NCBI GenBank assembly: GCA_963920525.1
Contig: OY986440.1
Span: 14,141,225 to 14,205,224 of the forward strand
Reading direction: 5' to 3'
Source: Dichetophora obliterata
Lineage: Eukaryota > Arthropoda > Insecta > Diptera > Sciomyzidae
DNA length: 64,000 bases
Part shown: positions 43,447 to 54,742 of the stretch, piece by piece
How positions within the stretch are numbered: the stretch's first letter is position 1
How the letters are laid out: each line of letters begins with the position of its first letter
Notes under the pieces: generated by a model
Databases searched by the model: none
Seen by the model: the letters and a program-made list of their open reading frames with translations, nothing else
What the model was told of the DNA's origin: nothing
Translations under genes and position numbers: made by a program

Positions 43447-45300
43447 AAGGTATACATATTAAGTCCATCCTAGATTAAATTGTTACATACTTAGTCCCAC
43501 CAGTCACAATTTCTAGTTTCTTTTTTTTTCTTGTAGAAACTAAACTTGGTGCTAATTTTTAGTTTCTGTTGAAGTCTATTTAATCATTTCATAGCATCGT
43601 AAAGACATCTCGTTATGTATAGTATTTGGGCTAAAATCTCGATTGACAGTGCAAAAGGTGGAGTTGAGGTATTTTTGACTGTCCCATCAGTCAAACCCGC
43701 CAGAGGACTTTCGGGGAATCTGCCTGTCCCAAGCCAGGAATAGAAGTGGTGAGGGTTTGTTATTGGATCTCATAATTAGTTAATTCTTGAGGCACGGCTC
43801 TTGAATGTTCATCTGATAACTGTAAAAGAAAAAGGTTTACCTTGAGCCTTGGTTGTTGGTTGCCAAATTCTTGGAGAAAGCATGGTTTTGATATTAAGTT
43901 ATCATAACACCGTCATTGTAATATGCTTTCGATGGGCGATCAATCCAACATAACTTGAAGAGCGGGGACAGTCATCCATCAATGATGAGGAGACCTGATC
44001 TATCGTTGTTCTGCAGACCTTATCTTAGAATAAAAGTTTTATGTAGGAAACATTTAATCTTTGGACCGTTGTATAAGCCAATTGGTATACAACGGCTCAT
44101 GCTTCCTAGTTTTCCGAAAGAGGCTTTTTATTAAGTCTTAATTAGGTTAACGAAGTTGCATAAGTAGAATTGCGGTTTACCCGGTTTTACTGAGAAGCCA
44201 ATGGTTATTTTTTAACCTAGTCATGTACAATTCTAGTGGCTGAAGGTGTCACAGTCAAATATAAATGTTCTAAGAACTTTTGGTCTGTAAGACTGGATGT
44301 TGGAGAGCCTTGTCAGGTGGAGCCTTGAGCCCAGGTATTGACTGTCGTTTGGGTTTGGCCCACGTGGGGTTTTCAATGCGCTCTGGCTGTGGTTAGGCCA
44401 GAAAGGCCGGTGTGAGTTACACTTAAGTTGAACTCGGGCTAGTGATTCCCTTAAATTACTAAGAGAATGATGGTAGATTGAATCTCGCTAATTTCAAACA
44501 GTAAATGTTAGGAAGGTAAGCAACTACCGGATCAATATACTGTTACCTTTGGAATTTGAGTACAGGCGACGGGGAAACCTAAATAGTCTAAGTTGTGTCC
44601 ACTGAGATTGAGGAACCTGATGATATGAAGACAACGGGCCTATGGTGTTTCTGCCTTAGTCTTCTTTCATGTCAGAGAGTGATGACCTCTGATATGATGT
44701 AGATGATTATTGCGGAACAAAAATAATGGGTTAATTACTGGTATTGATACTGAGATAGCCCAAGGTTATTAAAATAACCAAGTCATGTATAAATTCAAGT
44801 AGCTGAAAGTGCCACGGTCATGAATTGCGTCAATCTAACGACATAGGTGCTGTTGTATATTATTAGGGGAACCTTTCAAAAGTGGTCTTTCTTGAATTCC
44901 GAAGGGGCGTGGCCGACGCTTCATATTTTTCCCAAGCTTTGGAGCACCGTTGAATTAAGCCTTCGCGGCAGGGGTCAACGTTAAAAACATAGTGGCTTTC
45001 TGTCCCACCAGTCACACTCTAACCAATGAAATATCAGCAAAATACTTATATGAGTTATTTTTTTCGGTAATAGTTTTATAAGTCGGTTCATAATCTGTTT
45101 TAAAATATATATTTGATCATTAATTACATCAAAATACAAAGTTACTGGTCTAAACATTAGGGCGTCTGGAGTAAACTGTCCCATCAGTCACTATGGAAAG
45201 CCGCATAATAATAATTGAGCACATATACAGAAATGTACTAAAATTTACTGATGTGATTATAACGTGTAATTTTTTTTAATTAACTTTATGTTATTTAAGA
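43447..45300. other. ORF-free, more GC-rich region of unknown nature
   Basis: After the end of the target repeat (to about 43500), the stretch 43640-44970 is visibly richer in G and C than its surroundings and has no frame over 60 codons. A ~50-bp block recurs (44213-44267 and 44778-44830: AGTCATGTA, AGTRGCTGAA, GTCA). A hairpin GACCGTTGTATA...TATACAACGG lies at 44067-44092. The motif GTCCCAYCAGTCA occurs four times (43494, 43681, 45002, 45178). I cannot name it; a satellite, an rDNA-spacer-like repeat or a non-coding element are possible. Confidence 0.4.
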
Positions 45301-46812
45301 CTAGCTGATATATCCGGTGTTACTCGGGGGAAAAAACGAACAATTTTTATGTTTAGGTTTTATTCGTTCAGAAAATAACGATTTTTAGCCAGAAAAAATA
45401 AGCTTTTGACGTTAAGCGTATGGAAATATGCAAACGGGCTTTTAGTCATTCTAAGGAAACAGCGTCATTAGAAAAATACGTTGCACTAAAAGTTTGTGCA
45501 GTCTTGAAAATATGTGAATTTTTTGGTGTCAAAATTACAGAATTTTTTAAAATTAATTAAACGAAGCTTTTCGCTAAAAAAAGTATGCTGGTTGGTTGAT
45601 TTCCCTTACTTGTAAAAGGGTGGAAGAGGCGTGGGCAAAACTAAGATAATCTAAGATTCAAGTAAAATGTGAGCTAAATTTGAGTTAAATCCGTCCAGCC
45701 ATTAAGATTTGTATTCTGGTCAAATATTTTTTTTATTTTAGGGAAAATGCAACAAAACCAACTTTACCAAAAAGTAATGACGATAAAAATCTCTTTCAGT
45801 TGCAAAAGTTACGGTTTTAAAATTAAGAATCAAGAAATTTTTATCCGTTTAAAAGATTTGATTTTGATTATTAAATGCCAGAAAAAAGTTAATTTCTGCA
45901 GTAAAGCATATTGAATTGAATTTAGCTTGTGTGGGCGAAGCCACGTCAAGTTTCCAATGCCCGTGCCAGTTTTCCAGTAGAAATGCCTGACCAATAAGTA
46001 ACTCCATACTGAATTTCACTGTTATGTGATATTTATTTCCAAAGCTATTCGATATCAAAAATTTGGCTTGTATGGGTGGAGCCACACCCCCTTATTCAAT
46101 GACCGTCTCAGTTTTCTAGTAAAAGGATATCACCCAATAGTAATTCCATACTGAATTTCGTTGTTATACGACATTTAGTTCCAAAGCTATCTGACATCAA
46201 AAACTTAAAGTGTATGGGCGGAGCCACACCCCTTTTTACAAAGCCCATCCCAGTTTTCCAGTAGAAGGAAAGCACCACGTGGCAACTCCATACTGAATTT
46301 CATTACTATACGGCATTTAGTTCCAAAGCTATTCGATATCATAAATTTGAATTGTATGGGTGGTGCCACACCCCTTTGGTCTATACTTGCTCAATTTTGC
46401 CAGTCGAAAAACACGACTAAATAGTACGTTCTAACCGAGTTTAATTAATGTGTGTCTCATAGCTTGAATGTTATACTGAAAATTTGGGCTGCTGAAAAAG
46501 TGCCACGCCCTATGTCCAACGCCCATTAAATTTTACCAGTAGAACGGCAAGTGAAAATGAAGGTCGAATACCGAATTCCGTTGCTGTGCGACCTATAATT
46601 CCAAAGCTATTCAATATAGAAGATTTGATTTGTATGGGAGGTGCTACGCCCCCTTTCCGATATTTTAATAAGTAGTTTTTCCGGTATTTTAATAATTATT
46701 CTGCTATTCGGGATGAACACAAATCCAACAAATAAAAGATCATTAAAATCGGTCCAGCCGTTCTTGAGTTATAAATGGTGTAACAAACTCGACTTTGTTT
46801 TATATATATAAA
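45301..46812 (-). mobile_element. Non-autonomous Helitron made of ~140-bp modules
   Basis: On the minus strand the 3' end reads ACACCGGATATATCAGCTAG followed by T (45301). The 5' side at about 46812 is TATATATATAAAACAAAGTC, without a clean TC. Inside (45920-46680) about six modules of ~140 bp repeat GGAGCCACACCCC(C/T)TT, CAGTTTTCCAGTAGAA, CCATACTGAATTTC and TTCCAAAGCTATTCGATATC. No protein is encoded. Confidence 0.65.
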
Positions 46813-46929
46813 TTTTTTAATTTAAAAATTATTGTATTATTATAGTATAAAAAAACATTCTTGAATTTAAATACAAATTCTAGTTGTTTGCTAGTTTAAA
46901 ATCGTTTACTTAGCTTTAGGTCAGGTTAG

Positions 46930-47470
46930 AACAATTAATTGCTCTAACGAATTTTTCCCAAAAAAACAACAACAACTTCATTTTTCAACAATAAAAATTA
47001 ACGTAATAATAAATAATAAGGTCATATAGAACACTTTCAATTGTAATCAAATGGTAGAGCCAGACCAAAAAACACTGAAACAGCCTAAAGATTTTTCAGC
47101 GTGGCGGATTTTTTTATTTAGTGGCGAATTCCGACAAATATTACTTGGACTTCATAATAACATAAGCATAAACTAAAGTAAACAAAATGAACAGCAACAG
47201 AAAAGTATGAAAGGGAGGAAAACTGAGAAATCGACACTGAAATCTCATCGCCTCTGTGGTGCAGTGTGCTAAAATGCGCTGGCACGGCGACCACGCTCGG
47301 GTTCGATTCCCGGTGGTGGCATTACAAAGATTTCTGATGAAGCCTGTAGCAGGGCCAAAATTGCAATAAAATCAGCTAGTGATGTTTTCTTTTTTATATT
47401 GAAAAATGTTGTTACTGTTGTTGTTTTGTTGTTTTTAAAAAATTTGGTAGAGCAATTAATTGAAAAAAAC
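46930..47470. repeat. Inverted repeat enclosing a tRNA-like sequence
   Basis: CAATTAATTGCTCTAACGAA with AACAACAACAACTTC (46930-46990) is inverted at 47395-47465 (GAAAAATGTTGTTACTGTTG, GGTAGAGCAATTAATTG). The arms are about 70 bp. The 400-bp interior contains the tRNA-like block at 47250. Confidence 0.6.
47250..47321 (+). mobile_element. tRNA-like SINE head or tRNA pseudogene
   Basis: It has GCCTCTG at the 5' end, an A-box-like TGGTGCAGTGT, a perfect B box GGTTCGATTCC (47300-47310) and a 3' GGTGGTGGCA pairing with the 5' end. The D stem pairs, but the anticodon arm is about 5 nt short, so it is not a functional tRNA. It differs from the SINE family at 764. Confidence 0.6.
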
Positions 47471-47990
47471 TTTCACATATGTTCAGAATTGTAGAAATTT
47501 TTAGTACAACGATTTTTTCATAAAACATCATTGCCAAAGAATGAGAAAAAATGGACATGAAAATCAAAGTTTTGACTTTCGATGCAAACATCTCCGCTGT
47601 CCATTAATATATTTCATTCAAATTTTTTTTGTTCAAAAGCTTAATAAAAGCACTTCACAAAAAAGTTTGAACTGTACCGTTAGATGAGTGTATATGTTTT
47701 TTAAAAAACATCCACGATATAGACTTTTTAGTCAAAAACTGGATCAAAAGGAGTATTAAAAATAAAAACCAGTAAAATTGCACAGCTGACCAGTTTTTTT
47801 CATAATAAAAATGACACGATTTTTTGTCGAAATTTTTTTTCCCAAAATGTTGTTTTTATATTCTTTACCTAAAAGTCAACTCTCAAAAATATTTTATGCG
47901 AAAAACTTACTCCTATATCACTTTCCAACCAAATTTATGGCTAAAATCTATTTTTTATACCATTATTGACTACCTTTATTAGATAGAAAA
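47470..47990. repeat. Second copy of the 40.3-kb dispersed repeat
   Basis: It matches 40260-40860 through ATTGTAGAAATTTTTAGTAC, ATGAGAAAAAATGGACATGA, TCGATGCAAACATCTCCGCT and TGAACTGTACCGTTAGATGAG. It is diverged and non-coding. Confidence 0.7.
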
Positions 47991-48579
47991 ATAATGAGGG
48001 ATTGTGGGGGAGGGGTGTGAATGGTTATTACGTCAGCAGTATGTATTTTGTTACATTTTGGAATTCTCAACAAAATTTAGTCGGTTTTGGTTTGAACACA
48101 TATGGCAACCCTAGTTGTCTATACTTGAGAATGAAACACATTTTAGGGATTCCCGGTGCATGTACCAATGTTTACGAAAGCATGGGAGGGGGAAGGAGCT
48201 TTGCTTGCTTTTGCAGACGAGGGGGCGGGAAGGGTTAATAATTGCAAAAAATTTGCTTACTTAATACTTAAACGGTCCCACACCGTAAGTTAATGAAAAA
48301 TTTAAAAAACAAAAGATTTTGATTTTTGGTCGAGTTTCATGAGAACCTGCCCTTAATCATATTATTTCTTGATTGCGAAAAATAGAGATTTCAACAAATT
48401 GGACTTTTTTCAATTTAGACTTTTTTTTTCTTTTTTTGAAAATAAAAGCCAAAATAATTTTCTTAATACTGGTACAATTTGAGAGTGGAGAAGTGAATAC
48501 TTACGGAGTAATAAATTTTTCAATCGTAACTCACACGATTGGATATGAAAATAATTTAGTAGCTTATTTGGGAATTCAA
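47991..48579. other. Spacer, no gene seen
   Basis: A 78-codon frame at 48002 with G-rich ends shows no domain. The rest is AT-rich. Confidence 0.35.
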
Positions 48580-49800
48580 TCCTTCACGAAGAGAAAAAAT
48601 CAAGTAAATAGGCTATCAGTTTACACTCAAGCGTAATTTTCTCAATACAAGCATTATTTTGATAGATTTGAGCAAGTTTAAGACACATTAGAACTATATT
48701 AGGAACAAAAAGTTTGAATTCAAGAAAAAATTGCTTTAAACTGCAAAATATTTTTTCTAGATTCAAGTCAAATATTTGCTTGAGGTGTGAAAAATTTTAT
48801 TGATTGCACGAACCAAGTTGCTGTAAACTATAATACCACTGTGCGGCACGAAAATCTGTATTTGATAATTTCAACGTTTTTCACTTAAGTTTGGTAGGTG
48901 AAATGTCCTGGTGGCATTCGTTTTGCCGCTTTACCGAATACTTTAGAGTAAAGTTTTTTTTTTTGTTAAAGATTTATAGCTCAGAATCAAAAATTACTCA
49001 GGATATAGACTCATTTTCATGTTGATTACGCTTGAACGATCAGGATTTTTATTTTGGTTTCTTCAGAAAAGTTGCTTCTATTATTCTGGCCAACAACTTT
49101 GCTGAACAAATAAATATGAAAACGTCGCATCCAGTTGGTCTTGCAAAAAGTCTAGCTTAATGCCAGCATTGGTTGCAACAAAAAAATTATATCTACATGG
49201 CGTATGAGCGATGTGCAATTATTATGAAGCGCTGAAAACGGTCAAGAAATATGTGGATTGTCAAAGTTTTCGAGACAATTTCAAGAATGATTTTTTTTTA
49301 AATTTATTTGATCAGCAAAGTTGTTGTCCAGAATAATAGGAACAACTTTTCTCAAGAAACCAAAATGAAAATTCTAATCGTTCCAGTGCTATCAACATGA
49401 AAATGAGTGTATATCTTGAGTAATTTTTTATTTTGAGCTATATATCTTAAAAAAAAACTTTTTTCTATGGTGTTCGGTAAAGTGGCAAAACGAATATCAC
49501 CTTCTAACAAAATTAAGTGAAAAAAGTTGAAGTTATTCAATACAGAGAAAAAAGGGTACAAAAAAGCGCACAGTGTAATTTGCTTGATTCAATGAAACAT
49601 TTTTCTTAACACTAGAATATTTTGCTTTATATTAGAAATGTAATTTCCTCATTGATAGCACAATATGATGCTTTATCCAAGTTGACAATTTTCTAAAAAC
49701 GAGAATAATTTGCTTGATTTGAGAAATTGATTTTCCTATAGTAGAGAAGAATTTTCTTCAACCAAACAAACAATTTTCTCAGTATTAGAAAAAAAAAATA
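48580..49800. mobile_element. Foldback element with ~230-bp arms
   Basis: Inverted arms at about 48870-49110 and 49310-49555 share TACCGAATAC/TTCGGTAAAG, CTCAAAATAAAAAATTACTC, CATGAAAATGAGT and GAAACCAAAATGAAAATTC blocks, with about 200 bp between. Outside the arms, both flanks carry related TTTGCTTGATTTGAG motifs, possibly subterminal repeats. Ends are unresolved. No transposase is seen. Confidence 0.6.
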
Positions 49801-51212
49801 TTATTATGAAGAGTTTGGTGAGATTTTTCGCTGGTTTTCTGGGTCTTTTTGTGGGGATGAAGTGAAAAAATCAGCAGTTTCGACTAAATGAAAAACACAT
49901 CCAGTGTCTTATGAGAATTCTTTCGGCATTCTATGTTCGAGTCCAACAAACAACAGCACCCTTCTAGAGATCACTTTTTTCTTATGCCTATCTACTTTTC
50001 TTTTAGTGACGACATCTTAACAACTCATCAAAGCACACATTCAGCTCTATCATATAACACATTGCAACGCACAGCGAGAGTCATGTCAACGCATACCAAT
50101 GCAATGCAATGTCTACGTAACCAAAGCATTGATTGATTGATTGTGTTCGGTTGATTCCTTGCGATTTTCATCACTTTATCACATTTCGTTGGTCTTTATT
50201 GATAGTGTGCGTGGAATGCTTAAGCAAGGACGTCGTGCGTGCTTAGGATGCTTCAAGTGCATGTCCTTAGGATTGAATAAAGGTGAGTGTGTTTGTATGT
50301 ATGTTGGCACATTGAATTTAACCACACCACAAAGTATCACAAACATAATCGCAGGCGTGGAAAAATTAACCCAGAAAACGAAGAAATGAGAGAAATTTTG
50401 TTCAAATCATATTAGATATTCATAGTCTTGCACAGTGCAGCGAATTATAGCAACTGGACCTTCAAAATTGACTAGATTATTTTAAGCAAATCAATTCACT
50501 GGACACACTACAAGCGAAGGTTGTGTTAAAAGCTAGAGTTTTATGCGCTGTTTTGCGAAGATTATAAAAAATAAATATAATCTTAAATTTGACGAAAAGT
50601 AAAAATTTATAGTGAAATAATCTTAGAGCAGATTATAAACACCACTTGTCTCCTATGTGGAAAGAACATAAATTCTCGCTGATTTTAATATAGTACGCTT
50701 CCACATTTGTCGCAGCAATTTTGTTGCTGGGAAAGCCATCGAAACCATATTCTTGCATAGGATTCGTTTGTGGGATTGGTTTGTATTTGCTTGAGATTCT
50801 CGAGCTAAAAATCAATAGCATACAAATGCAAACACATAGCTTATGCATATACTTATGTATGTGAAGTAGGGTGGTTATTATATGCAAGGTCATGTTTGCT
50901 AGTCGTAAATCGGTTCGCGGTAATTGTCAGATTTTTATGTTGAGCTTTGATCCACATTTAAATCCTTCCGTCTGTTTATTAAAAAAAAAATATAGAAATA
51001 AAAAATTAAAATTGCAATTACGGCAAAATGGATAAAACTTCATGGTTAGACACTCAAGTTTAAATTTTGGAGTTAAAAACAATTTTTTAACTAAAAACGT
51101 TAAAAACTTAACCCTTTTTTAATTTTTGAACCATGCAGATATAGTAGTACTTTTTTTATAAAATTCAAATAGGTTTTTGTAAAATTTTTGCCTTCACCTT
51201 TATGTTAATGTA
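49801..51212. other. Low-repeat stretch with a possible exon end
   Basis: This is one of the few stretches without obvious repeats. A plus-strand frame ends in CLGCFKCMSLGLNKG next to the donor-like AAAG/GTGAGTGTG (50283). No matching exon or protein family is recognised. A GATT run lies at 50130-50141. 50400-51210 is AT-rich. Confidence 0.3.
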
Positions 51213-51218
51213 TATATG

Positions 51219-51529
51219 TTAGGGCGGGTCAATTTGTATGGACGAATTTTTTGGAGGTCTGGCTCAGCGAAATTCGTAAAATACATGTAATTTCAAGACT
51301 TTTTCTCCACTACAGCATATACAAATTCTGAAAAAAAGCTGTGGGTACTTTCGTAAATAGATTTTGTTCTCAATTATAAAATATGAATGTATGAATGTAT
51401 GTGTATGAATCTATTTACGAAAGTCCGCACAGCTTTTTTTCAGAATTTGTATATGCTGTAGTGGAGAAAAAGTCTTGAAATTACATGTATTTTACGAATT
51501 TCGCTGAGCCAGAATTTGACCCGCCCTAA
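51219..51529. mobile_element. 311-bp near-palindromic MITE
   Basis: The ends TTAGGGCGGGTCAA and TTGACCCGCCCTAA are flanked by a perfect TATATG on both sides (51213-51218; 51530-51535). The arms match almost base for base for about 110 bp (GGCTCAGCGAAATTCGTAAA; GACTTTTTCTCCACTACAGC), apart from a ~21-bp insertion in the left arm. It is short and very well preserved. Confidence 0.88.
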
Positions 51530-51615
51530 TATATGTACTGAAATATTTTGTAAAAAATAGTTGTTATAAACAAAAATATGTTAAACAAAATAATACCAAA
51601 TGAAATGTACTATTA

Positions 51616-54600
51616 CAGCGGTGGGCAAATTTGGCTTATGGAGCCGCATGCGGCTCTTTGTTAAGTAAAGTACGGCTCTTTTTTTATTTTGATTTTTTAA
51701 AATATATCAAAAAATTTAATAAATTTTTTATTTTTCGTCAAATTCCATGTTATTCTGAAGAAAATTTTTGATAGTGTGAACCCTGTTTTTCTTAACTGGA
51801 CGTTCTCTATAAATCTGTTGTACTTTTTCTCCGTGATACAATTACGGTAATCTCAGATTTGAGAGAATTTAGACAAAAGTTGAGCTAGTCGTCAAAGTCA
51901 GCTGTTGGAATTGTAGTTTTTCTAGTTGTTGTTGCAAACGGCTTTCACCAAAACAGAACTAATGGCGTTTTCTTTTCTTGCTAAAAAATCTCAGAGCGCA
52001 GAACTTTTTAAATTTTGACCTGAACTCAAAAAATGTTGACCTGTTCTTAGTCGAGAAAATAACATAAAAATGCAACTGCTTTTTCAATGTTGTGTTGGCT
52101 GCCCTGCTATATCGAGAAACATCGAATAAATTGCAGAAATCTTCAGTGAAATAGCAATCCAGCAATTTATTTGTAACAAAACAGACCACTTATGTTGCTT
52201 TTTCGTTAATATCAGCCAATTTACGTTTAATTATAATAAATATTTGTAAAGAAGAAGCTCACTCTTTAATAAAATGTCAATACAATGTTAAATATTTTCT
52301 AAACATGTCACTTTTTTGTTCCTTCAGTTAGTAGCATTTGAGGGCAGAACTCTGAAACTGTTGATCTTGAGAGTGCGAAAATTCTGCATTTTTTATACTT
52401 TTCAGGTCAAAATTTTCGAGAAAAGAACACGATTTAATTTAAGAGGTCTACATTTTTTTGAGAAAAGAACACAAAAGCGCAGAGTTCTTAGCGAAAGCAG
52501 AAAAAATGCAGAATTTTTTCGAGAAAAGAAAACGCCATAAGTTTTCAAATATTGGCCAAAGATTTTTTTTAAAGTACCAACTTGAAGTTAATTACTTTAT
52601 TTTTGCTATTAGTTTGCAACAAAAAGATGGGTGCACATCGCACCCTAACTACAAAAAAGGCAAAACTCTAAATTTTTAGGAGAAGCAATATTGTTTTTCA
52701 AGGGACTTCTCACAAAACAATTTTTTTTATTAAAGAGCAAACCAAAACTCCCGTGACCAAAAAATTAAAACTTATTAAAAACTTATTATTTTATTATATC
52801 ATTTAAGAGAATCATTTTAATTTTATTACTTTCAGCAAATTTCTACATAAATGCCTTAACCATCATGATCAAATCTTCTGCACTGTTTCACAAATGTAGT
52901 TTTTCTTATTTGTAAATGTTTCGTAACCGTTTTTGTTTACTAAAAATAGAAGGCATTGGCGAGAGATAATGAAAAAATGTTTGAGGCAAGGAAAGGTCAA
53001 TATATTAAATTTGTTTTTTCATTACTTAGATACATAATTACTTAACTACCTAATTACTTAAATACCCAAATAAACTGCAATGGAAATTTTAGTAACGTAA
53101 CGCCAGTAACGTAACGCCAGATCAAAAATCCTAATAAAAAAAAATAACCAGAAAAGATTTTTAAATTTGATCACATGGAAAATAAACTTATGTTATTTTA
53201 AAATCTTCAAAAAAAGTTTTATACAAAAAGGCTTGCCCAATTCAGAGAGTTTTTCAAATTTTGTAATCGAAGTCAGAAATCAATTTCGTTTTTCGTAACG
53301 CCAGTTTGGAAATAACCATATCTAAAAAATTTTTACAGTAGATGAAAATAATCGAATAGTTTTACATGAAGAAGTCAAAATTTTGACTATTTGAAAATTT
53401 TAATTTGTACCCTATTGTAGTTAAAGTGCGACGTGTTATGTACAACATTTTGGATTTTTTTTTAATAATAATACCTTGATTTATATACTCACCAAAAATA
53501 TTCAAAGAAAATAAAAATTTTTAGTATGTTTTCATCTATGTGGGCTATTTTGGTCACTCAATTTTTTGAAAAATTTTTTTTTTAAAAATTAAATTTTAAA
53601 AGATTTTCTTAAACTTTTTTCCAACGTTTTGGAAGTAGTTCCTTTCTTCTTCAGGGGATGTCTTTTATTTATTCCAACTACATTTGAAATATATATATAT
53701 ATCACTTTGGATACTTTTAATTATAAACAAACTTAATACAAAACTTAACTTTAATACAAAACAGAAAAATCGACACGACTAATGTTTATGACGAAAAGGC
53801 AGGAAAAAAATTTTAGTTTTTTTTTGTGATTTTTGAAAGGCTGTTAGTTGAAAAATTATCGCATCAGGCAGATCAAACCTTGAAGTTTCTAGTTTGATGG
53901 TCATTATTTTGTAATTCTTTCGAGATCTCGATTCTGTGATGCAAAATTTTAAGAGAAATAACAGACAAACATTTTTTTCAATTATCAATAATTGATGTTT
54001 AAGAAGCAATACGTATGCTCCTTTCATTTGTTTTGAAAGTTTGACGATTCGGACTGAACAACCGCTCAACCCATCGGACTTAAACTAGCCAGGGCTTTTA
54101 GGGTATGGAAAAATCTAAAAAAAAAACTAGAAACATTAGTAGTTTTTGCAATTATTGCAAAATTAAGAAAGTTTTTTAAAACACCCGAAAAAGTAATTTT
54201 TTCACACTGAAATCAAGGTATTAAAAATGAAAAATCAAAAAAGAATCGATAGCTTTTGTAGGAAATTTAATTTTGTTTTCAGAAACGTACTTTAATTTTC
54301 TGTTCGATTATTGCTAGATGATCAAAGGCAAAATTATCCTTTTCCACTCAAAGTCGAATATCTCAGCTAAAAATGTATTTAGAAAAATAAAAAAATAAAC
54401 CAAATTGAAGCTAAATGAAGATGCTAGCTAACCTTTATTGTGGTTTTACTTTTTTAAAGTCCGTGGACCCTAGTAAAAAAAGTTTTAAATGATGATTTAA
54501 TGATTGTGCTATAATCGTAATAATACTACTACTTCGATCATTTTTAAGAAGCTTCAGCCTTTCAAAAATCACTTAAAAAAATGAAAAAAGTTTTCTGATC

Positions 54601-54734
54601 CCTTAATTTTTTTTCTGAGTTTATAAAAATTGGTTTGGGACTTTTTTACTTTATTTGAAGTACGACGTGGCTCTTTGAAAGGTATTGAAAATCATTAATG
54701 TGGCTCTTATTGGTCTCACTCGTGCCCACCCGTG
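51616..54734. mobile_element. hAT element with perfect 8-bp target duplication
   Basis: The ends CAGCGGTGGGCA and TGCCCACCCGTG are inverted (10 of 12) and flanked by identical TACTATTA (51608-51615; 54735-54742). Subterminal GGCTCTTT repeats occur at both ends. The 3.1-kb length suits an autonomous hAT, but no transposase block is readable. A nested TIR element occupies 51963-52537. The rest (52541-54700) is AT-rich with a GTAACGCCAGTAAC tandem at about 53095-53120 and a short AT run at 53685-53701. Confidence 0.82.
51963..52537. mobile_element. 575-bp TIR element nested in the hAT
   Basis: Inverted ends TGGCGTTTTCTTTTCT and its complement are flanked by TAA (51960-51962; 52538-52540), a 3-bp target as in Harbinger-type movers. 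Inward, TCAGAGCGCAGAAC and GCGCAGAGTTC resemble each other. Frames on both strands (FFSKKRKRH etc.) arise from the end repeats. Confidence 0.65.
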
Positions 54735-54742
54735 TACTATTA

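Noticed and set aside
47250..47321. Functional tRNA gene
   Set aside because: The anticodon arm is about five nucleotides too short to form a cloverleaf, although the D stem and B box look right.
50210..50290. Nuclear receptor DNA-binding exon
   Set aside because: The CxxCxxC pattern with GLNKG recalls the end of the receptor zinc module, but spacing is two residues short and the rest of the module is absent.
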